Positions 42,947 to 51,593 of a stretch of DNA of 64,000 bases are shown one piece after another (position 1 is the first letter of the stretch; each line of letters opens with the position of its first letter). Under the pieces are notes generated by a model, which saw only the letters and a program-made list of their open reading frames with translations, did no database searches and was not told where the DNA came from. Made by a program: the position numbers and the translations under genes. The stretch is from Anaeromyxobacter oryzae (GTDB lineage: Bacteria > Myxococcota > Myxococcia > Myxococcales > Anaeromyxobacteraceae): positions 5,390,481 to 5,454,480 of the forward strand of contig NZ_AP025591.1 of NCBI RefSeq assembly GCF_023169945.1. Direction: 5' to 3'.

Positions 42947-44209
42947 ATGACCGAGGTATCCCAGACCGGCAGTGAGGCCGCTGTTCGTCGCGGCGAAGAG
43001 ACCGCAGATGTTCGTCCGTTTCGCGTGAATGTTTCCGAGGCGGAGCTCACCGAATTGCGCAGGCGCATCAAGGCGACGAGGTGGCCTGAACGGGAGACGG
43101 TCACGGATCAATCGCAAGGCGTGCAGCTCGCGACGGTTCAGCAGCTCGCCCGGTATTGGGCAACGGATTACGACTGGCGCAAGTGCGAGGCGAGACTGAA
43201 TGCCCTGCCGCAGTTCATGACCGAGATCGATGGGCTGGACATTCATTTCATTCACGTTCGTTCGAAGCACGAGAACGCATTGCCGCTCATCGTCACGCAT
43301 GGATGGCCCGGGTCGGTCGTCGAGCAGCTGAAGGTCATCGATCCGTTGACCAATCCCACGGCGCATGGCGCCAGCGCCTCGGATGCTTTCCATGTGGTGA
43401 TCCCGTCGATGCCAGGCTACGGATACTCGGGCAAACCGACCACCTCGGGGTGGGATGCAGCCCACATCGCGCGTGCCTGGGTCGTGCTGATGAAGCGACT
43501 CGGGTACACGAAATTCGTGGCGCAAGGCGGCGACTGGGGCGCGATCATCACCGAGCTCATGGGCGTACAGGCGCCTCCGGAGTTGCTCGGCATTCACACC
43601 AACATGCCTGGCGTCTTTCAGGCCGACATCGACAAGGCGGCTCTCTCCGGGGCGCCGGCGCCATCGGGGCTCTCGGCCGATGAGAAGGTCGCTTACGAGC
43701 GTCTGCAATTCGTCTATCAGAAGGGAATCGCCTACGGGTACCAGATGGGGCTGCGACCGCAGACGCTATATGGAATCGCGGACTCACCCGTCGGCCTGGC
43801 GGCCTATTTCCTCGATCACGACGCGCGCAGCTACGAGCTGATCTCGCGCGTCTTCCAGGGCGCATCCGAAGGCCTCACGCGCGACGACATCCTCGACAAC
43901 ATCACGATCACCTGGCTGACGAACACGGCGCTCTCTGGCGCCCGTCTCTACTGGGAGAACTGGGGCAAAGTCGGGTTCTTCAACGTCAAAGGCGTCTCCA
44001 TCCCGGTTGCCGTGAGCGTCTTCCCTGACGAACTCTATCCAGCCCCGCGGAGCTGGGCAGAGCGGGCGTTTCCCAAGCTGATCCATTACAACAAGCTCGA
44101 CAAGGGCGGGCACTTTGCGGCCTGGGAACAGCCGCAACTCCTGTCGCAAGAGGTTCGCGCGGGCCTCAGGTCGCTGCGGGGCGCGCAGTCGCAGCCCACC
44201 GTGCACTGA
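42947..44209 (+). CDS. epoxide hydrolase, microsomal (EHN) type
   Basis: A 420-residue protein with the N-terminal EHN domain (RPFRVNVSEAELTELRRRIK...WPERE) followed by an alpha/beta hydrolase domain: oxyanion loop THGWPGSVVEQ, nucleophile QGGDWGAIIT with Asp196 and final His in KGGHFAAWEQP. Asp instead of Ser at the elbow means the ester-intermediate mechanism of epoxide hydrolases. Codon use is milder in GC than in the flanking genes, which would fit recent acquisition. It is the first of a run of detoxification-like genes. Confidence 0.9.
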   Translation: MTEVSQTGSEAAVRRGEETADVRPFRVNVSEAELTELRRRIKATRWPERETVTDQSQGVQLATVQQLARYWATDYDWRKCEARLNALPQFMTEIDGLDIHFIHVRSKHENALPLIVTHGWPGSVVEQLKVIDPLTNPTAHGASASDAFHVVIPSMPGYGYSGKPTTSGWDAAHIARAWVVLMKRLGYTKFVAQGGDWGAIITELMGVQAPPELLGIHTNMPGVFQADIDKAALSGAPAPSGLSADEKVAYERLQFVYQKGIAYGYQMGLRPQTLYGIADSPVGLAAYFLDHDARSYELISRVFQGASEGLTRDDILDNITITWLTNTALSGARLYWENWGKVGFFNVKGVSIPVAVSVFPDELYPAPRSWAERAFPKLIHYNKLDKGGHFAAWEQPQLLSQEVRAGLRSLRGAQSQPTVH

Positions 44210-44351
44210 GGTCGACGCCGAGGGCGAACCGCACTTCCCGGCGCTCCGCCGCCTCGGCGGTGCGCCGGGACGAGCCACCCGTCGCTCTGGCGCTCGCGCG
44301 CGTACCCCCCTCGCGTTCAGCCGCGACCTGCCCAGGCACCGTTCCTGCGAC

Positions 44352-44744
44352 CTACTCCTCGAAGCGACCCGTGGCGTCACGATCGCGGTCGTATCGTCTC
44401 GTGAGCGGAAACGGCGGCAACCAGGACTCGCGACGGACGATCCAGCTCTCGTAGGTTGGCATCAGCTGGTCAGGGGCATCCAGGGAACCCAGGTTCACTT
44501 CGATCTCGTCTGCGCTGCGTCCGAAGATGGACGAGCCGCAGCGGGGACAGAAATACCGCCCGGCGTAGTCGCGTGTTTCCCCATCGATCGTCACCGCATC
44601 CTGGGGGAACACCGCGGAAGCGTGAAAGAGGGCCCCGTGATGCTTGCGGCAGTCGAGACAGTGACAGAGGCCGACCCGGTATGGGTGTCCCGACGCCACG
44701 ATTCGGACGTTGCCGCACAGGCAACCGCCGGTGAATCGGTCCAT
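44352..44744 (-). CDS. GFA / CENP-V family zinc protein
   Basis: 130 residues with the zinc ligand sets GGCLCGNV, LCHCLDCRK and YFCPRCGSSIFG, the fold of glutathione-dependent formaldehyde-activating enzyme. It starts at ATG 44744 with GGAGG upstream. The family often forms S-hydroxymethylglutathione or has unknown substrates. No formaldehyde dehydrogenase gene is nearby, so the role is open. Confidence 0.9.
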   Translation of the reverse strand: MDRFTGGCLCGNVRIVASGHPYRVGLCHCLDCRKHHGALFHASAVFPQDAVTIDGETRDYAGRYFCPRCGSSIFGRSADEIEVNLGSLDAPDQLMPTYESWIVRRESWLPPFPLTRRYDRDRDATGRFEE

Positions 44745-44893
44745 GGTGCATCGCCTCCAGAATCATGCGTGGTTACGGGCCACTGCCAACCGCCGGCGCA
44801 GGAGGCGGTCTGACCGGCAGGTTCAGATATCCGCGCTTCTCGGCGACCGCTGGTCAAGTCCCGAGTTCGCAGTGACCCGGAGCGCGACGGCGG

Positions 44894-45319
44894 TCACGCC
44901 GGCATCTCGGTCAATTGTCCGACCTCGATGAGATAGCCGTCGGGATCCCGCATGTAACAACGGATCTCATCCGCGTGCTGCTTCGGGGGCGTGAGGAACT
45001 CCGCGCCCCGGCGCCGCCACTCCTCGTAGGCGGCGTGGATGTCGGCGACGCGGATGTTCAGGAACGAGCTCGTCCTGTGAGGATCCCGTGGTGGCTCGAG
45101 GATCACGTCCGGCTTGTCGTCGGTCGGTCCACCTCCGACGTTGATGATGATCCAGCTGTTGGCGAGCTTCACAGCCGTTGGCTCGCCCTCGAAGACGACC
45201 TGTCCACCGAGCACGTCCCGATAGAACGCGGCCGAACGAGCGACGTCACGGCTCGTGATGAAGTGCGTCAGGACGATACCTTCGCTGGGCGCCGGGAACT
45301 GCTCCTGTCCTGAATCCAT
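44894..45319 (-). CDS. VOC family protein (glyoxalase/bleomycin-resistance fold)
   Basis: 141 residues with two beta-alpha-beta-beta-beta modules: ITSRDVARSAAFYRDVLGGQ at the start and RVADIHAAYEEWRRRGAEFL then MRDPDGYLIEVGQL at the end, with Glu in LIEVGQ as a likely metal ligand. GAGG lies upstream of ATG 45319. The family includes lyases, dioxygenases and drug-binding proteins; the substrate is unknown. Confidence 0.87.
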   Translation of the reverse strand: MDSGQEQFPAPSEGIVLTHFITSRDVARSAAFYRDVLGGQVVFEGEPTAVKLANSWIIINVGGGPTDDKPDVILEPPRDPHRTSSFLNIRVADIHAAYEEWRRRGAEFLTPPKQHADEIRCYMRDPDGYLIEVGQLTEMPA

Positions 45320-45819
45320 CTTGTTGCCTCAGCGGCTGAGCAGCTCAGCCAGAAGGCATCGTGGTGCCCGCGAATGACTGGCTTTCGGGGCATCGGCGAT
45401 GACGTAGACACGTCGCGGCGCCTGAGCGGCCGGAGGGCCTGGTCTGTGAGTTGCGGCGCTGCGGCGGAGGGTGCAAGAGACGAGCGATTCGCACTTCCCC
45501 CGCCTCCCGGCGGATCGCTTGAAGCAACTCCCAGCGGCAGGTGCCCCGCCCGGCTGATGGTGACCTGGCGTGCCCCGAGGGGTTCAGCAGGTCTTCCGAC
45601 CGCCGGGAAAACTGGAGTGCGGGCGCTGTGACGCTCGTTGAGTACGGGACCGCTCGCCCCTGCGCCAAGCGCCGTCAGGTCGCGCGCGGCTCCAGTGGGC
45701 TACGACATGTGGATCTCGGGACGGGCGCTCGCGATGCCCACGAGCGTCCATCGAGCCTACGATGCCGACGAGTCGTGGGCAGCGGACTCAGTCCAGGGCG
45801 ACCGTGTATCCTCTGCGCC
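45320..45819. other. intergenic region of about 500 bases, no gene supported
   Basis: Lies between the VOC gene and the selenoprotein gene. No promoter, hairpin or reliable ORF was found. Short frames on both strands show antisense-type composition. Confidence 0.3.
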
Positions 45820-46272
45820 ATGACACACGTCGCGGACGCGGATCGGGCGGCTGAGCTCTTCTCTCGAGGCTTCACCTGAGGGCAGGCCGTGCTCGGTGGG
45901 TTCGCCGAGAAATACGGGATGCCGCTGGAGCATGCTGTCCGGACCGCATGCGCGTTCGGCGGAGGCATCGCCGGGACGGCCCAGACGTGTGGCGCCGTGA
46001 ACGGCGCGCTCATGGTTCTCGGCCTCGCCCACGCGACGGCTGAGCCCGGGAACGGCCCCGCCCGCCAGAACACGTACGCCGCGACCCGGACCCTCCTCGA
46101 CCGATTTCGCGAGCGGCACGGCTCGGTCAACTGCCGTGAGCTACTCGGCGTCGACATCGGGACGAGCGAGGGACGGGAGCGCGCGATGCGCGACGGGCTG
46201 TTCGTGACGCGCTGTCCCGTGTTCGTCCGGGAGGCCGCCGTCATGACAGCGGAGCTGGTCTGCGTCGGGTGA
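45820..46272 (+). CDS. C-GCAxxG-C-C family redox protein, probable selenoprotein (TGA recoded)
   Basis: The frame from ATG 45820 is open to TGA 45877-45879, continues in frame to the stop at 46272, and together encodes 150 residues if TGA is read as selenocysteine (position 20). The family pattern GFNCSQAVL is here GFT-U-GQAVL, followed by GGGIAGTAQTCGAVNGALMV, VNCRELLG and RCPVFVREAA, so all three other conserved cysteines are present. Members are small redox-active proteins usually close to transporters. A hairpin after the TGA fits a bacterial SECIS. Standard gene calling would split or truncate this gene. A plain pseudogene is the alternative. Confidence 0.8.
45892..45909 (+). promoter_or_regulatory. 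candidate bacterial SECIS hairpin
   Basis: CTCGG (45892-45896) and CCGAG (45905-45909) form a stem around the 8-base loop TGGGTTCG. The loop begins 17 bases after the TGA, with a G among its first two bases, as expected for SelB-bound bacterial SECIS elements. The fit is by eye and was not folded by program. Confidence 0.55.
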
Positions 46273-46406
46273 GGGCCGCGCGATCGGTATCCACGGGCGC
46301 CTCGATGAGAGGCGGGAAGCCGACGCCTCGGTGCATACGGGCCGTCGTGAGGGCGGCCAAGTGCGCCCTTCCGATCATCGGGGCTCGCGATGGGCGACCG
46401 AAAGAA

Positions 46407-46434
46407 GAGAGCCCCAGAGAATCCGGGGCTTCTC
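46407..46434. terminator. hairpin between convergent genes
   Basis: AGCCCC and GGGGCT pair around a 9-base loop, extended by partly paired GAG/TCTC. It lies 135 bases after the selenoprotein stop and 150 bases from the 3' end of the convergent membrane protein gene, so it may serve both. The rest of the 315-base gap shows nothing else. Confidence 0.5.
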
Positions 46435-46587
46435 GCAATACCGTAGCCACCCGAATCATTCCGGTCCCTGAGCGCTCGATGGGGCATCCGAGCGCCCACC
46501 GCGGGACATCGTGCGCACTCGCGATGCCCGCGAGAGCCCACCCATGGCCCCACGGCTGGCGGGCGTCACGGTCATCGAGGCGGTCGT

Positions 46588-46911
46588 TCACACGACGCGG
46601 CGGTCGGGGTCCTTCTCGTTGCGCAATCTTCTCGCGCCCACGGCGGTGCCGATCCATGTCAGTGCGAAGGTCGCGACGAATGCTGCGACGCTCAGCAGAT
46701 CGCTCGCCTGCATCTGGGACCAGCCCATGACGATGGCGAGGACCGGAAGCACGGGAGCAACCACGAAGTAGTCGGGAAACATCGTGAATGGAATGTCGGC
46801 GTGCCCGCCTCCCAACTCGAAGAACAGAACCGTGAACGCGACGCTCGACGCGAGATACGCGATCACGGCACGGGCAACCGTCGCCGTGGCCTTCCTGCGT
46901 CTGGGTGCCAT
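46588..46911 (-). CDS. small membrane protein of unknown function
   Basis: About 107 residues with three helices: VARAVIAYLASSVAFTVLFF, FVVAPVLPVLAIVMGW and LLSVAAFVATFALTWIGTAV. The N-terminus (MAPRRRK) and C-terminus (RRLRNEKDPDRR) are positively charged. ATG 46911 is chosen over GTG 46920; neither has a strong ribosome binding site. Function unknown. Confidence 0.65.
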   Translation of the reverse strand: MAPRRRKATATVARAVIAYLASSVAFTVLFFELGGGHADIPFTMFPDYFVVAPVLPVLAIVMGWSQMQASDLLSVAAFVATFALTWIGTAVGARRLRNEKDPDRRVV

Positions 46912-47066
46912 CGAGGTCACGAACGGAGACGAGAAGAAGGCAGTCGGCGTGCTCGACGAGGCGAGACGGCGCGGAGGAACCGGGGATCGTGCTGAGCGTA
47001 TGCCACCAGCGCGACGAAGTCCTCAATCTTGCGCGGACGTCAACGCGAGCCCGCAGCCCCCGCGCC

Positions 47067-47330
47067 TCAGCCAATCGTCTTGACGAGCGACTCGACCAAC
47101 GCCACGTAGGCCTGCATCGCGGCAGCCTTGTCGGTGCCGCGCCGCGCGGTCCACGCGTCGTGCTTCGCCCGCCCGACCATGTCGAGCATCCCCGGGCGTT
47201 TGCCGGTGACGTCGCCCTCGGTGGCCTGCTTGAAGAGGCCGTACAGCGCGAGCAGTTGATCGTTCGATGGCCGCTTCGCGAGCTTCTTCACGCGCTCCTG
47301 CGCGGCGGCGAAGTCCTGTTCCAGCGCCAC
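47067..47330 (-). CDS. acyl-CoA-binding protein (ACBP)
   Basis: An 87-residue four-helix protein starting at GTG 47330, exactly the usual ACBP length. DFAAAQERVKKL, LLALYGLFKQATEGDVTGKR and RAKHDAWTARRGTDKAAAM are the family signatures that hold the acyl-CoA adenine and phosphate. It buffers acyl-CoA esters in the cytoplasm. ACBP is typical of eukaryotes and known from a limited set of bacteria. Confidence 0.9.
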   Translation of the reverse strand: MALEQDFAAAQERVKKLAKRPSNDQLLALYGLFKQATEGDVTGKRPGMLDMVGRAKHDAWTARRGTDKAAAMQAYVALVESLVKTIG

Positions 47331-47670
47331 GTCGCACCCCCGGGAAAGGCCGCCGCCCAGGAGGGCGCAGGCGGCGGAGCCATGATCCGCCGGGGCCGCG
47401 GCGTGCGCGCGAGCCCAGTGGGGGCGGCGGAGGTCCCTCACCGGTCAGTACGCTGATTCTTCCTACCTGGAGCAGCGGTTGAGCCGCACCAGGACCGAGA
47501 GCCGCTCGGCGCCGCGCACGTGCACCATCGCCGGAAACAGCGAGACCAGCAACGCCGCGTCGGGTGAACGAAGACGAAGTAGCGCGTTCGAGGTCGAGGC
47601 CTTCGACGTGCGGGTCAAGCCGGTCGAGCCGGGCTACGGCCCTACCACGCGCTTCGCGAGCAACGGCTTC
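47331..47670. other. intergenic region, no gene supported
   Basis: 340 bases upstream of the ACBP gene and downstream of the anti-sigma gene on the same strand. It should hold the ACBP promoter. Reading frames on both strands are short or have no ribosome binding site. Confidence 0.3.
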
Positions 47671-48258
47671 TCAGCGCGGCGAGGCGGGGCCGGTCCAGGG
47701 CTCGTGCGCCAGCGCGTACTCACCGGCGATCGACTCACCGTGACCGGAGACGCGGACCACCTGAAACGAGACCTGCGTGACCGGTCGGCTTCGCTCGACG
47801 GCGGCGGGCGTGAGCCAGGTCAGCGTGCCGGTGGTCCGGTCCAGCGGCACGTCCTCGGCCCGGAGCACGGGCTCGTCCCCGAAGCGGGCGAGGAGGTCGA
47901 ACCGGCTGCCCGGCTCGCCGATCAGCGCGCTGACGTCGAGGACGGCCGCCATGACCTGATCCTCGGGCCACGCCGAGCAGGGGACCACCTGTCCCGGACC
48001 GATCCGGTACCGGTGCACGCGCACCCCGTCGCGCTCGAGCCGGGACACGAGGCCGGAGGTCGCGGGACCCGCCACGGCGCCGCTCCGCGCCAGGGCGGCG
48101 ACCGCGCGCGCCAGATCGCCCACGCGCTCGGCTCGGCGCGAGCAGGCGTCGCAATCGAGGAGGTGCTCCTCCAGCGCGTCCGCACGCGACGGGGCGAGGT
48201 CACCGGCCCACCAGTCCGCGAGGTCGTCCCAGGTCACGCAGCGCAGGTCGGTGGTCAT
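47671..48258 (-). CDS. zinc-finger anti-sigma factor-like protein
   Basis: 195 residues. The N-terminal LADWWAGDLAPSRADALEEH plus LLDCDACSRRAERVGDLARA is a ZAS-type HxxxCxxC anti-sigma domain. There is no obvious transmembrane helix; the C-terminal 120 residues form a soluble all-beta sensor-like domain. The ATG overlaps the stop of the ECF sigma gene (ATGA), so it almost certainly binds that sigma factor. The loss of the usual membrane anchor suggests a cytoplasmic signal such as redox. Confidence 0.85.
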   Translation of the reverse strand: MTTDLRCVTWDDLADWWAGDLAPSRADALEEHLLDCDACSRRAERVGDLARAVAALARSGAVAGPATSGLVSRLERDGVRVHRYRIGPGQVVPCSAWPEDQVMAAVLDVSALIGEPGSRFDLLARFGDEPVLRAEDVPLDRTTGTLTWLTPAAVERSRPVTQVSFQVVRVSGHGESIAGEYALAHEPWTGPASPR

Positions 48259-48824
48259 CCGGCGGCCTCCTCGACACCGAGGCACGTTCGCAGGCGCCGC
48301 AGGGCGCGGTGGCGCACGATGCGGACGTTCCCGGCGCTCAGGCCATGCTCCCGCGAGATCTCGTCGGCGGCCTGCTCCGCGTAGAACGTCGCCAGCAGGA
48401 CGGCCCGTTCGCGCGAGGCGAGCGCCTCGAGGCACCGCGCGAGCCGTTCGCGCGGGAACGGCTCCGGCGTCGGATCGTGCGGGGAGGGGAGGGGGTCGGC
48501 GGCCAGGAGCGCGTCGCGGCGGCGCCGGGTGCGGACCGTGCTCCAGGCGAGCTGCCGACACGTCGCGAGCACGAAGGAAGCGACGCGATCCGGCTCGCGC
48601 ACGCCGCCCGCGCGGAGCCGCGCCACGACGGCGACGAGGACGTCCTGCGCCAGGTCCGCCGCCGCGGCCTCGTCGCGAAGGTGACGCAGCCCGTAGAGCC
48701 GGATCCGCGGGTGGAACCGCCGGCACAGCGCCTCCTCGGCCGCGCCATCGCCGGAAGCCGCACGCCGAGCGAGCTCTCCATCGGACGCGTCCTGCAAGGC
48801 GCCCGCTGCCTCCGCCCAATCCAT
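48255..48824 (-). CDS. ECF-type RNA polymerase sigma factor
   Basis: About 189 residues from ATG 48824. Region 2 is seen as ALCRRFHPRIRLYGLRHLRD followed by AADLAQDVLVAVVARLR, and region 4 as LEALASRERAVLLATFYAEQ followed by ISREHGLSAGNVRIVRHRAL. It is translationally coupled to the anti-sigma gene and divergent from the MBL-fold gene at 48959, which is therefore a candidate target. The ECF group was not determined. Confidence 0.9.
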   Translation of the reverse strand: MDWAEAAGALQDASDGELARRAASGDGAAEEALCRRFHPRIRLYGLRHLRDEAAAADLAQDVLVAVVARLRAGGVREPDRVASFVLATCRQLAWSTVRTRRRRDALLAADPLPSPHDPTPEPFPRERLARCLEALASRERAVLLATFYAEQAADEISREHGLSAGNVRIVRHRALRRLRTCLGVEEAAG

Positions 48825-48958
48825 GGCCAGGGCCGTAACGCGGGCCGGCGTCGGGCGCCGCGGGCGCCCCTTCCGTGGCGGCGAAACGCTGGCCGCGGTC
48901 GCGGCACCTCCGCGATGCACGCGCGCCGCCACTCGGGCGCGGCAAGCGAGGGACGCAC

Positions 48959-49705
48959 ATGGTCACGAACACCGCCTCCGGAACCCGCGTCGACGAGGTC
49001 TCGAGCGGGATCTACCGCATCTCCACCCCGATCCCGCCGGCGGCCATGCCGGGCGGCTTCAGCTTCAACCAGTATCTCGTCGTCGACGAGGAGCCGCTCC
49101 TCTTCCACACCGGGCCGCGGCGCCTGTTCCCGCTGGTACGTGAGGCGGTCGGCGCGTTGATCCCCCAGGAGCGACTGCGCTGGATCAGCTTCTCGCATTA
49201 CGAGGCGGACGAGTGCGGGTCGCTGAACGAGTGGCTGGCGATCGCGCCGCGCGCGGAGCCGCTGTGCGGGCAGATCGCCGCGATGGTCTCGATCGGCGAC
49301 GTCGCCGACCGGGCGCCGAGGGCGATGGCGGACGGCGAGACGCTCCGGCTCGGCCGACACGAGGTGACCTGGACCGACACCCCGCACCTCCCTCACGGCT
49401 GGGAATGCGGGTACCTGTTCGAGCGGAGCACGGCGACGCTGCTCTGCGGTGACCTCTTCACGCAGCCGGGTTGCGCGGAGGGGCCGGCCGTGACCGAGGG
49501 TGACATCCTCTCGCCGAGCGAGGCGATGCGGCGGGCGCTCGACTACTTCAGCGCGACGCGGAAGGTCTCGTCCCTCATCGAGAAGCTCGCCGCCCTCCGT
49601 CCCTCGACGCTCGCGTGCATGCACGGGCACGCATGGAAGGGCGACGGCGCTGCCCTGCTGCGGGCGCTGGGGGACGCGCTGGCGGGCTGCGGGGAGAAGA
49701 GCTGA
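48959..49705 (+). CDS. MBL-fold, FprA/ODP-like diiron protein
   Basis: 248 residues preceded by GAGGGACGCAC. The metal motif is HYEADECGSLNEW, the HxExD form of oxygen-binding diiron proteins rather than the HxHxDH of hydrolases. HLPHGWECGYLF and TLLCGDLFTQPG supply further ligands and HGHAWKGDG the last His. There is no flavodoxin domain, so it is the stand-alone ODP type that may sense or reduce O2 or NO. It is divergent from the ECF sigma/anti-sigma pair. Confidence 0.86.
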   Translation: MVTNTASGTRVDEVSSGIYRISTPIPPAAMPGGFSFNQYLVVDEEPLLFHTGPRRLFPLVREAVGALIPQERLRWISFSHYEADECGSLNEWLAIAPRAEPLCGQIAAMVSIGDVADRAPRAMADGETLRLGRHEVTWTDTPHLPHGWECGYLFERSTATLLCGDLFTQPGCAEGPAVTEGDILSPSEAMRRALDYFSATRKVSSLIEKLAALRPSTLACMHGHAWKGDGAALLRALGDALAGCGEKS

Positions 49706-49830
49706 TCGCCTCGCCGGCGGCCTGGGGCCTGGGCTTCACCCGTGCGGTCTCCCTGCGAGCACGGCGGGCTGGCAACTCGGGCGCCGAGGGCCCATCGTCC
49801 CCGTCGAACGCATCAGACGGGAGCCGCGCC

Positions 49831-49983
49831 ATGCTCGAGCACGTCAGCCTCCGATGTAGCGACTCGAGGGCGAGCCGGAAGTTCTACGAACGCGTCCTGA
49901 AGCCGCTCGGGTATGTTTGCGACATGAAGTACGGCGACTCGTTCGGCTTCAAGGATGACGCCGGGCGACGAGACAGAGGGTAA
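49831..49983 (+). pseudogene. truncated VOC-family gene
   Basis: The first 45 residues (MLEHVSLRCSDSRASRKFYERVLKPLGY...) are a normal VOC N-terminal module, but the frame becomes RRDRG and stops at 49983 inside the second strand. In another frame the sequence continues into the next VOC gene. It looks like the head of a VOC gene fused to, or overwritten by, the following one. Confidence 0.65.
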
Positions 49984-49990
49984 TTCAGAG

Positions 49991-50335
49991 ATGACTGTTC
50001 ACTATCTGGAGATCGTCAGCAACGACGTGGACACCCTGACTGCGCTCTACCAGCGCATGCACGGTCTCTCCTTCGGTCCCCCAGACCCCGATCTCGGGCA
50101 GGCCCGAGTTGCGACTCGAGCGGACGGATCTCTGGTCGGCATCCGGAAGCCCCTGGCCGCGCATGAGCAGCCGATCATGCGGACCTACCTCGCGGTCGAA
50201 GACATCCAGCAAGCGGTGAAGAAGGCCGAGGAGCTCGGCGCGACGATCGCGTATCCCCCGACCCGACAGGGACAGCGGGGAACCTTTGCGATCGTGATCC
50301 AGGGCGACGTGCAGCACGGACTCTGGCAACGCTAG
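49991..50335 (+). CDS. VOC family protein
   Basis: 114 residues from ATG 49991. The VOC pattern is YLEIVSNDVDTLTALYQRMHG, MRTYLAVEDIQQAVKKAEEL and an end in VIQGDVQHGLWQ. It has weak metal-ligand conservation (His in HYLEI, His in QHGLW), like hydroxylase-type or ligand-binding VOC proteins. It begins 7 bases after the truncated VOC frame. Confidence 0.82.
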   Translation: MTVHYLEIVSNDVDTLTALYQRMHGLSFGPPDPDLGQARVATRADGSLVGIRKPLAAHEQPIMRTYLAVEDIQQAVKKAEELGATIAYPPTRQGQRGTFAIVIQGDVQHGLWQR

Positions 50336-50438
50336 CCCGCTGCCCCGTGCAGCCGGAATCCGCAGCGCCTCAGTTCTTCGCCTGGCCCTTCAGGATCGAC
50401 TCAGCAGGGGACGCCAGGTGGATACCGCTCGCACTCGC

Positions 50439-50849
50439 TCACGCCACCCTCCCGCCGCCTTGCGTGAGCTGGGCTTCGATGGCCGCCTTGTCGATGACCG
50501 ACCACACCTCCGCGATTCTCCCGCTCCGGAACTCGTAGAACACGTTCTCGCTGAAGGAGACCTTCCTTCCGTCGACGTGCAGGCCGAGGAACTCTCCCTC
50601 CGGCGTGCAGTCGAAGCGCAGCCGGCACGCTACAAGGGGCGGTTTCGAGACGAGCAGCTGAATGTCGAAATGAAGGTCCGGAATCGAAAGGAAGTCTCTC
50701 TCGAGCATCTCCCGATAGCCTGATATCCCGATCCGCTGGCCGTTGTAGCGCACTTCGTCCTGAACGAACTGTCCCAGCCTCGACCAGTCCTGCGCATTCA
50801 GGCAGGCAATGTAGTCCCGGTAGACGTCGGAGAGGTCGGCTCTGGCCAT
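50439..50849 (-). CDS. SnoaL-like ester cyclase/NTF2-fold protein
   Basis: 136 residues with GGAGGAG upstream of ATG 50849. The SnoaL pattern is YRDYIACLNAQDWSRLGQFV, ISGYREMLERDFLSIPDLHF and CRLRFDCTPEGEFLGLHVDG then FYEFRSGRIAEVWSVID. It is the polyketide cyclase-type NTF2 fold, mostly unknown in role outside antibiotic clusters. Neighbouring VOC genes make a general detoxification setting. Confidence 0.84.
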   Translation of the reverse strand: MARADLSDVYRDYIACLNAQDWSRLGQFVQDEVRYNGQRIGISGYREMLERDFLSIPDLHFDIQLLVSKPPLVACRLRFDCTPEGEFLGLHVDGRKVSFSENVFYEFRSGRIAEVWSVIDKAAIEAQLTQGGGRVA

Positions 50850-50921
50850 GGCGAGTGCTCCTCCATCGAGGTCGGGGCGGCAGAAGATGCACGTCAGGTC
50901 GGGCCCGCCCGCCGGCACCGG

Positions 50922-51326
50922 CTATCGAGCGGGCTCGAAGAGCTCGATGGGATTCCCGTCCAGGTCCTCGAGCTGGACCTGTCGACCGCCAGGTCCTGTC
51001 TCGATCTCGTTGCGAAAGCGAACCCCGGCGTTCTTCAGCTCGGCGATGAGGCCCGGAAGATCCGCGACCTTCAGCACCACCCGGTTCCAGCCGCCCGGCT
51101 CCTGCTGCCGACCATCCGGCATCGGTCGCGAGCCTGATGCGCCTGGGCCGCTGAGCAGGATGTGCGCCTCGCCGAGAGAGACGTTCGCGAACGCGGGGAG
51201 CTGCTGGTGCTCCAGCTTGAATCCGAGATGTTGCGTATAGAACGCCACGGCGCGAGCGACGTCCTTCACCTGATAGCGGACGCCGTGAACGCCCTTCACG
51301 AATGACTTCGTCGTCGCCTGGGCCAT
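50922..51326 (-). CDS. VOC family protein
   Basis: 134 residues with AGGAGGGGAG before ATG 51326. The motifs VRYQVKDVARAVAFYTQHLG, the middle VVLKVADLPGLIAELKNAGV and the terminal LEDLDGNPIELFEP with its Glu metal ligand fit a standard glyoxalase/dioxygenase module pair. Same strand as the SnoaL-like gene 72 bases downstream, so possibly co-transcribed. Confidence 0.88.
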   Translation of the reverse strand: MAQATTKSFVKGVHGVRYQVKDVARAVAFYTQHLGFKLEHQQLPAFANVSLGEAHILLSGPGASGSRPMPDGRQQEPGGWNRVVLKVADLPGLIAELKNAGVRFRNEIETGPGGRQVQLEDLDGNPIELFEPAR

Positions 51327-51593
51327 GCGCGTCTCCCCTCCTGGTGGAATTCTCTGATTCCCGTGCTCGGCTCCCGCAATACCGAGATCGGGCACGCACC
51401 TGCTGTACGACCAACGCACCGACCGATGCCCCGAGCGACGGGGATTCCCACCGCCCGCGGACGGGCTCACCCGTGCACGTTTGGCCGATCCCCCGGCAGG
51501 TTCGGCGCGAGATCAGGGTTCGGTCAGGACGTGAGCGGAACCCCTCCGTACGTATTCGCCCGTGGCGCCGACGTGCGCACGAGGAGGACGGAC

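Noticed and set aside
45820-46272. Reading the TGA at 45877 as a pseudogene-causing nonsense mutation
   Set aside because: The TGA falls exactly at a conserved catalytic Cys column, the frame is intact on both sides, and a SECIS-like hairpin follows. Selenocysteine is the better explanation, though not proven.
47479-48384. A 301-residue plus-strand open frame over the anti-sigma gene
   Set aside because: It is the antisense of the anti-sigma and sigma genes, with Arg/Gly-rich shadow composition and no ribosome binding site.
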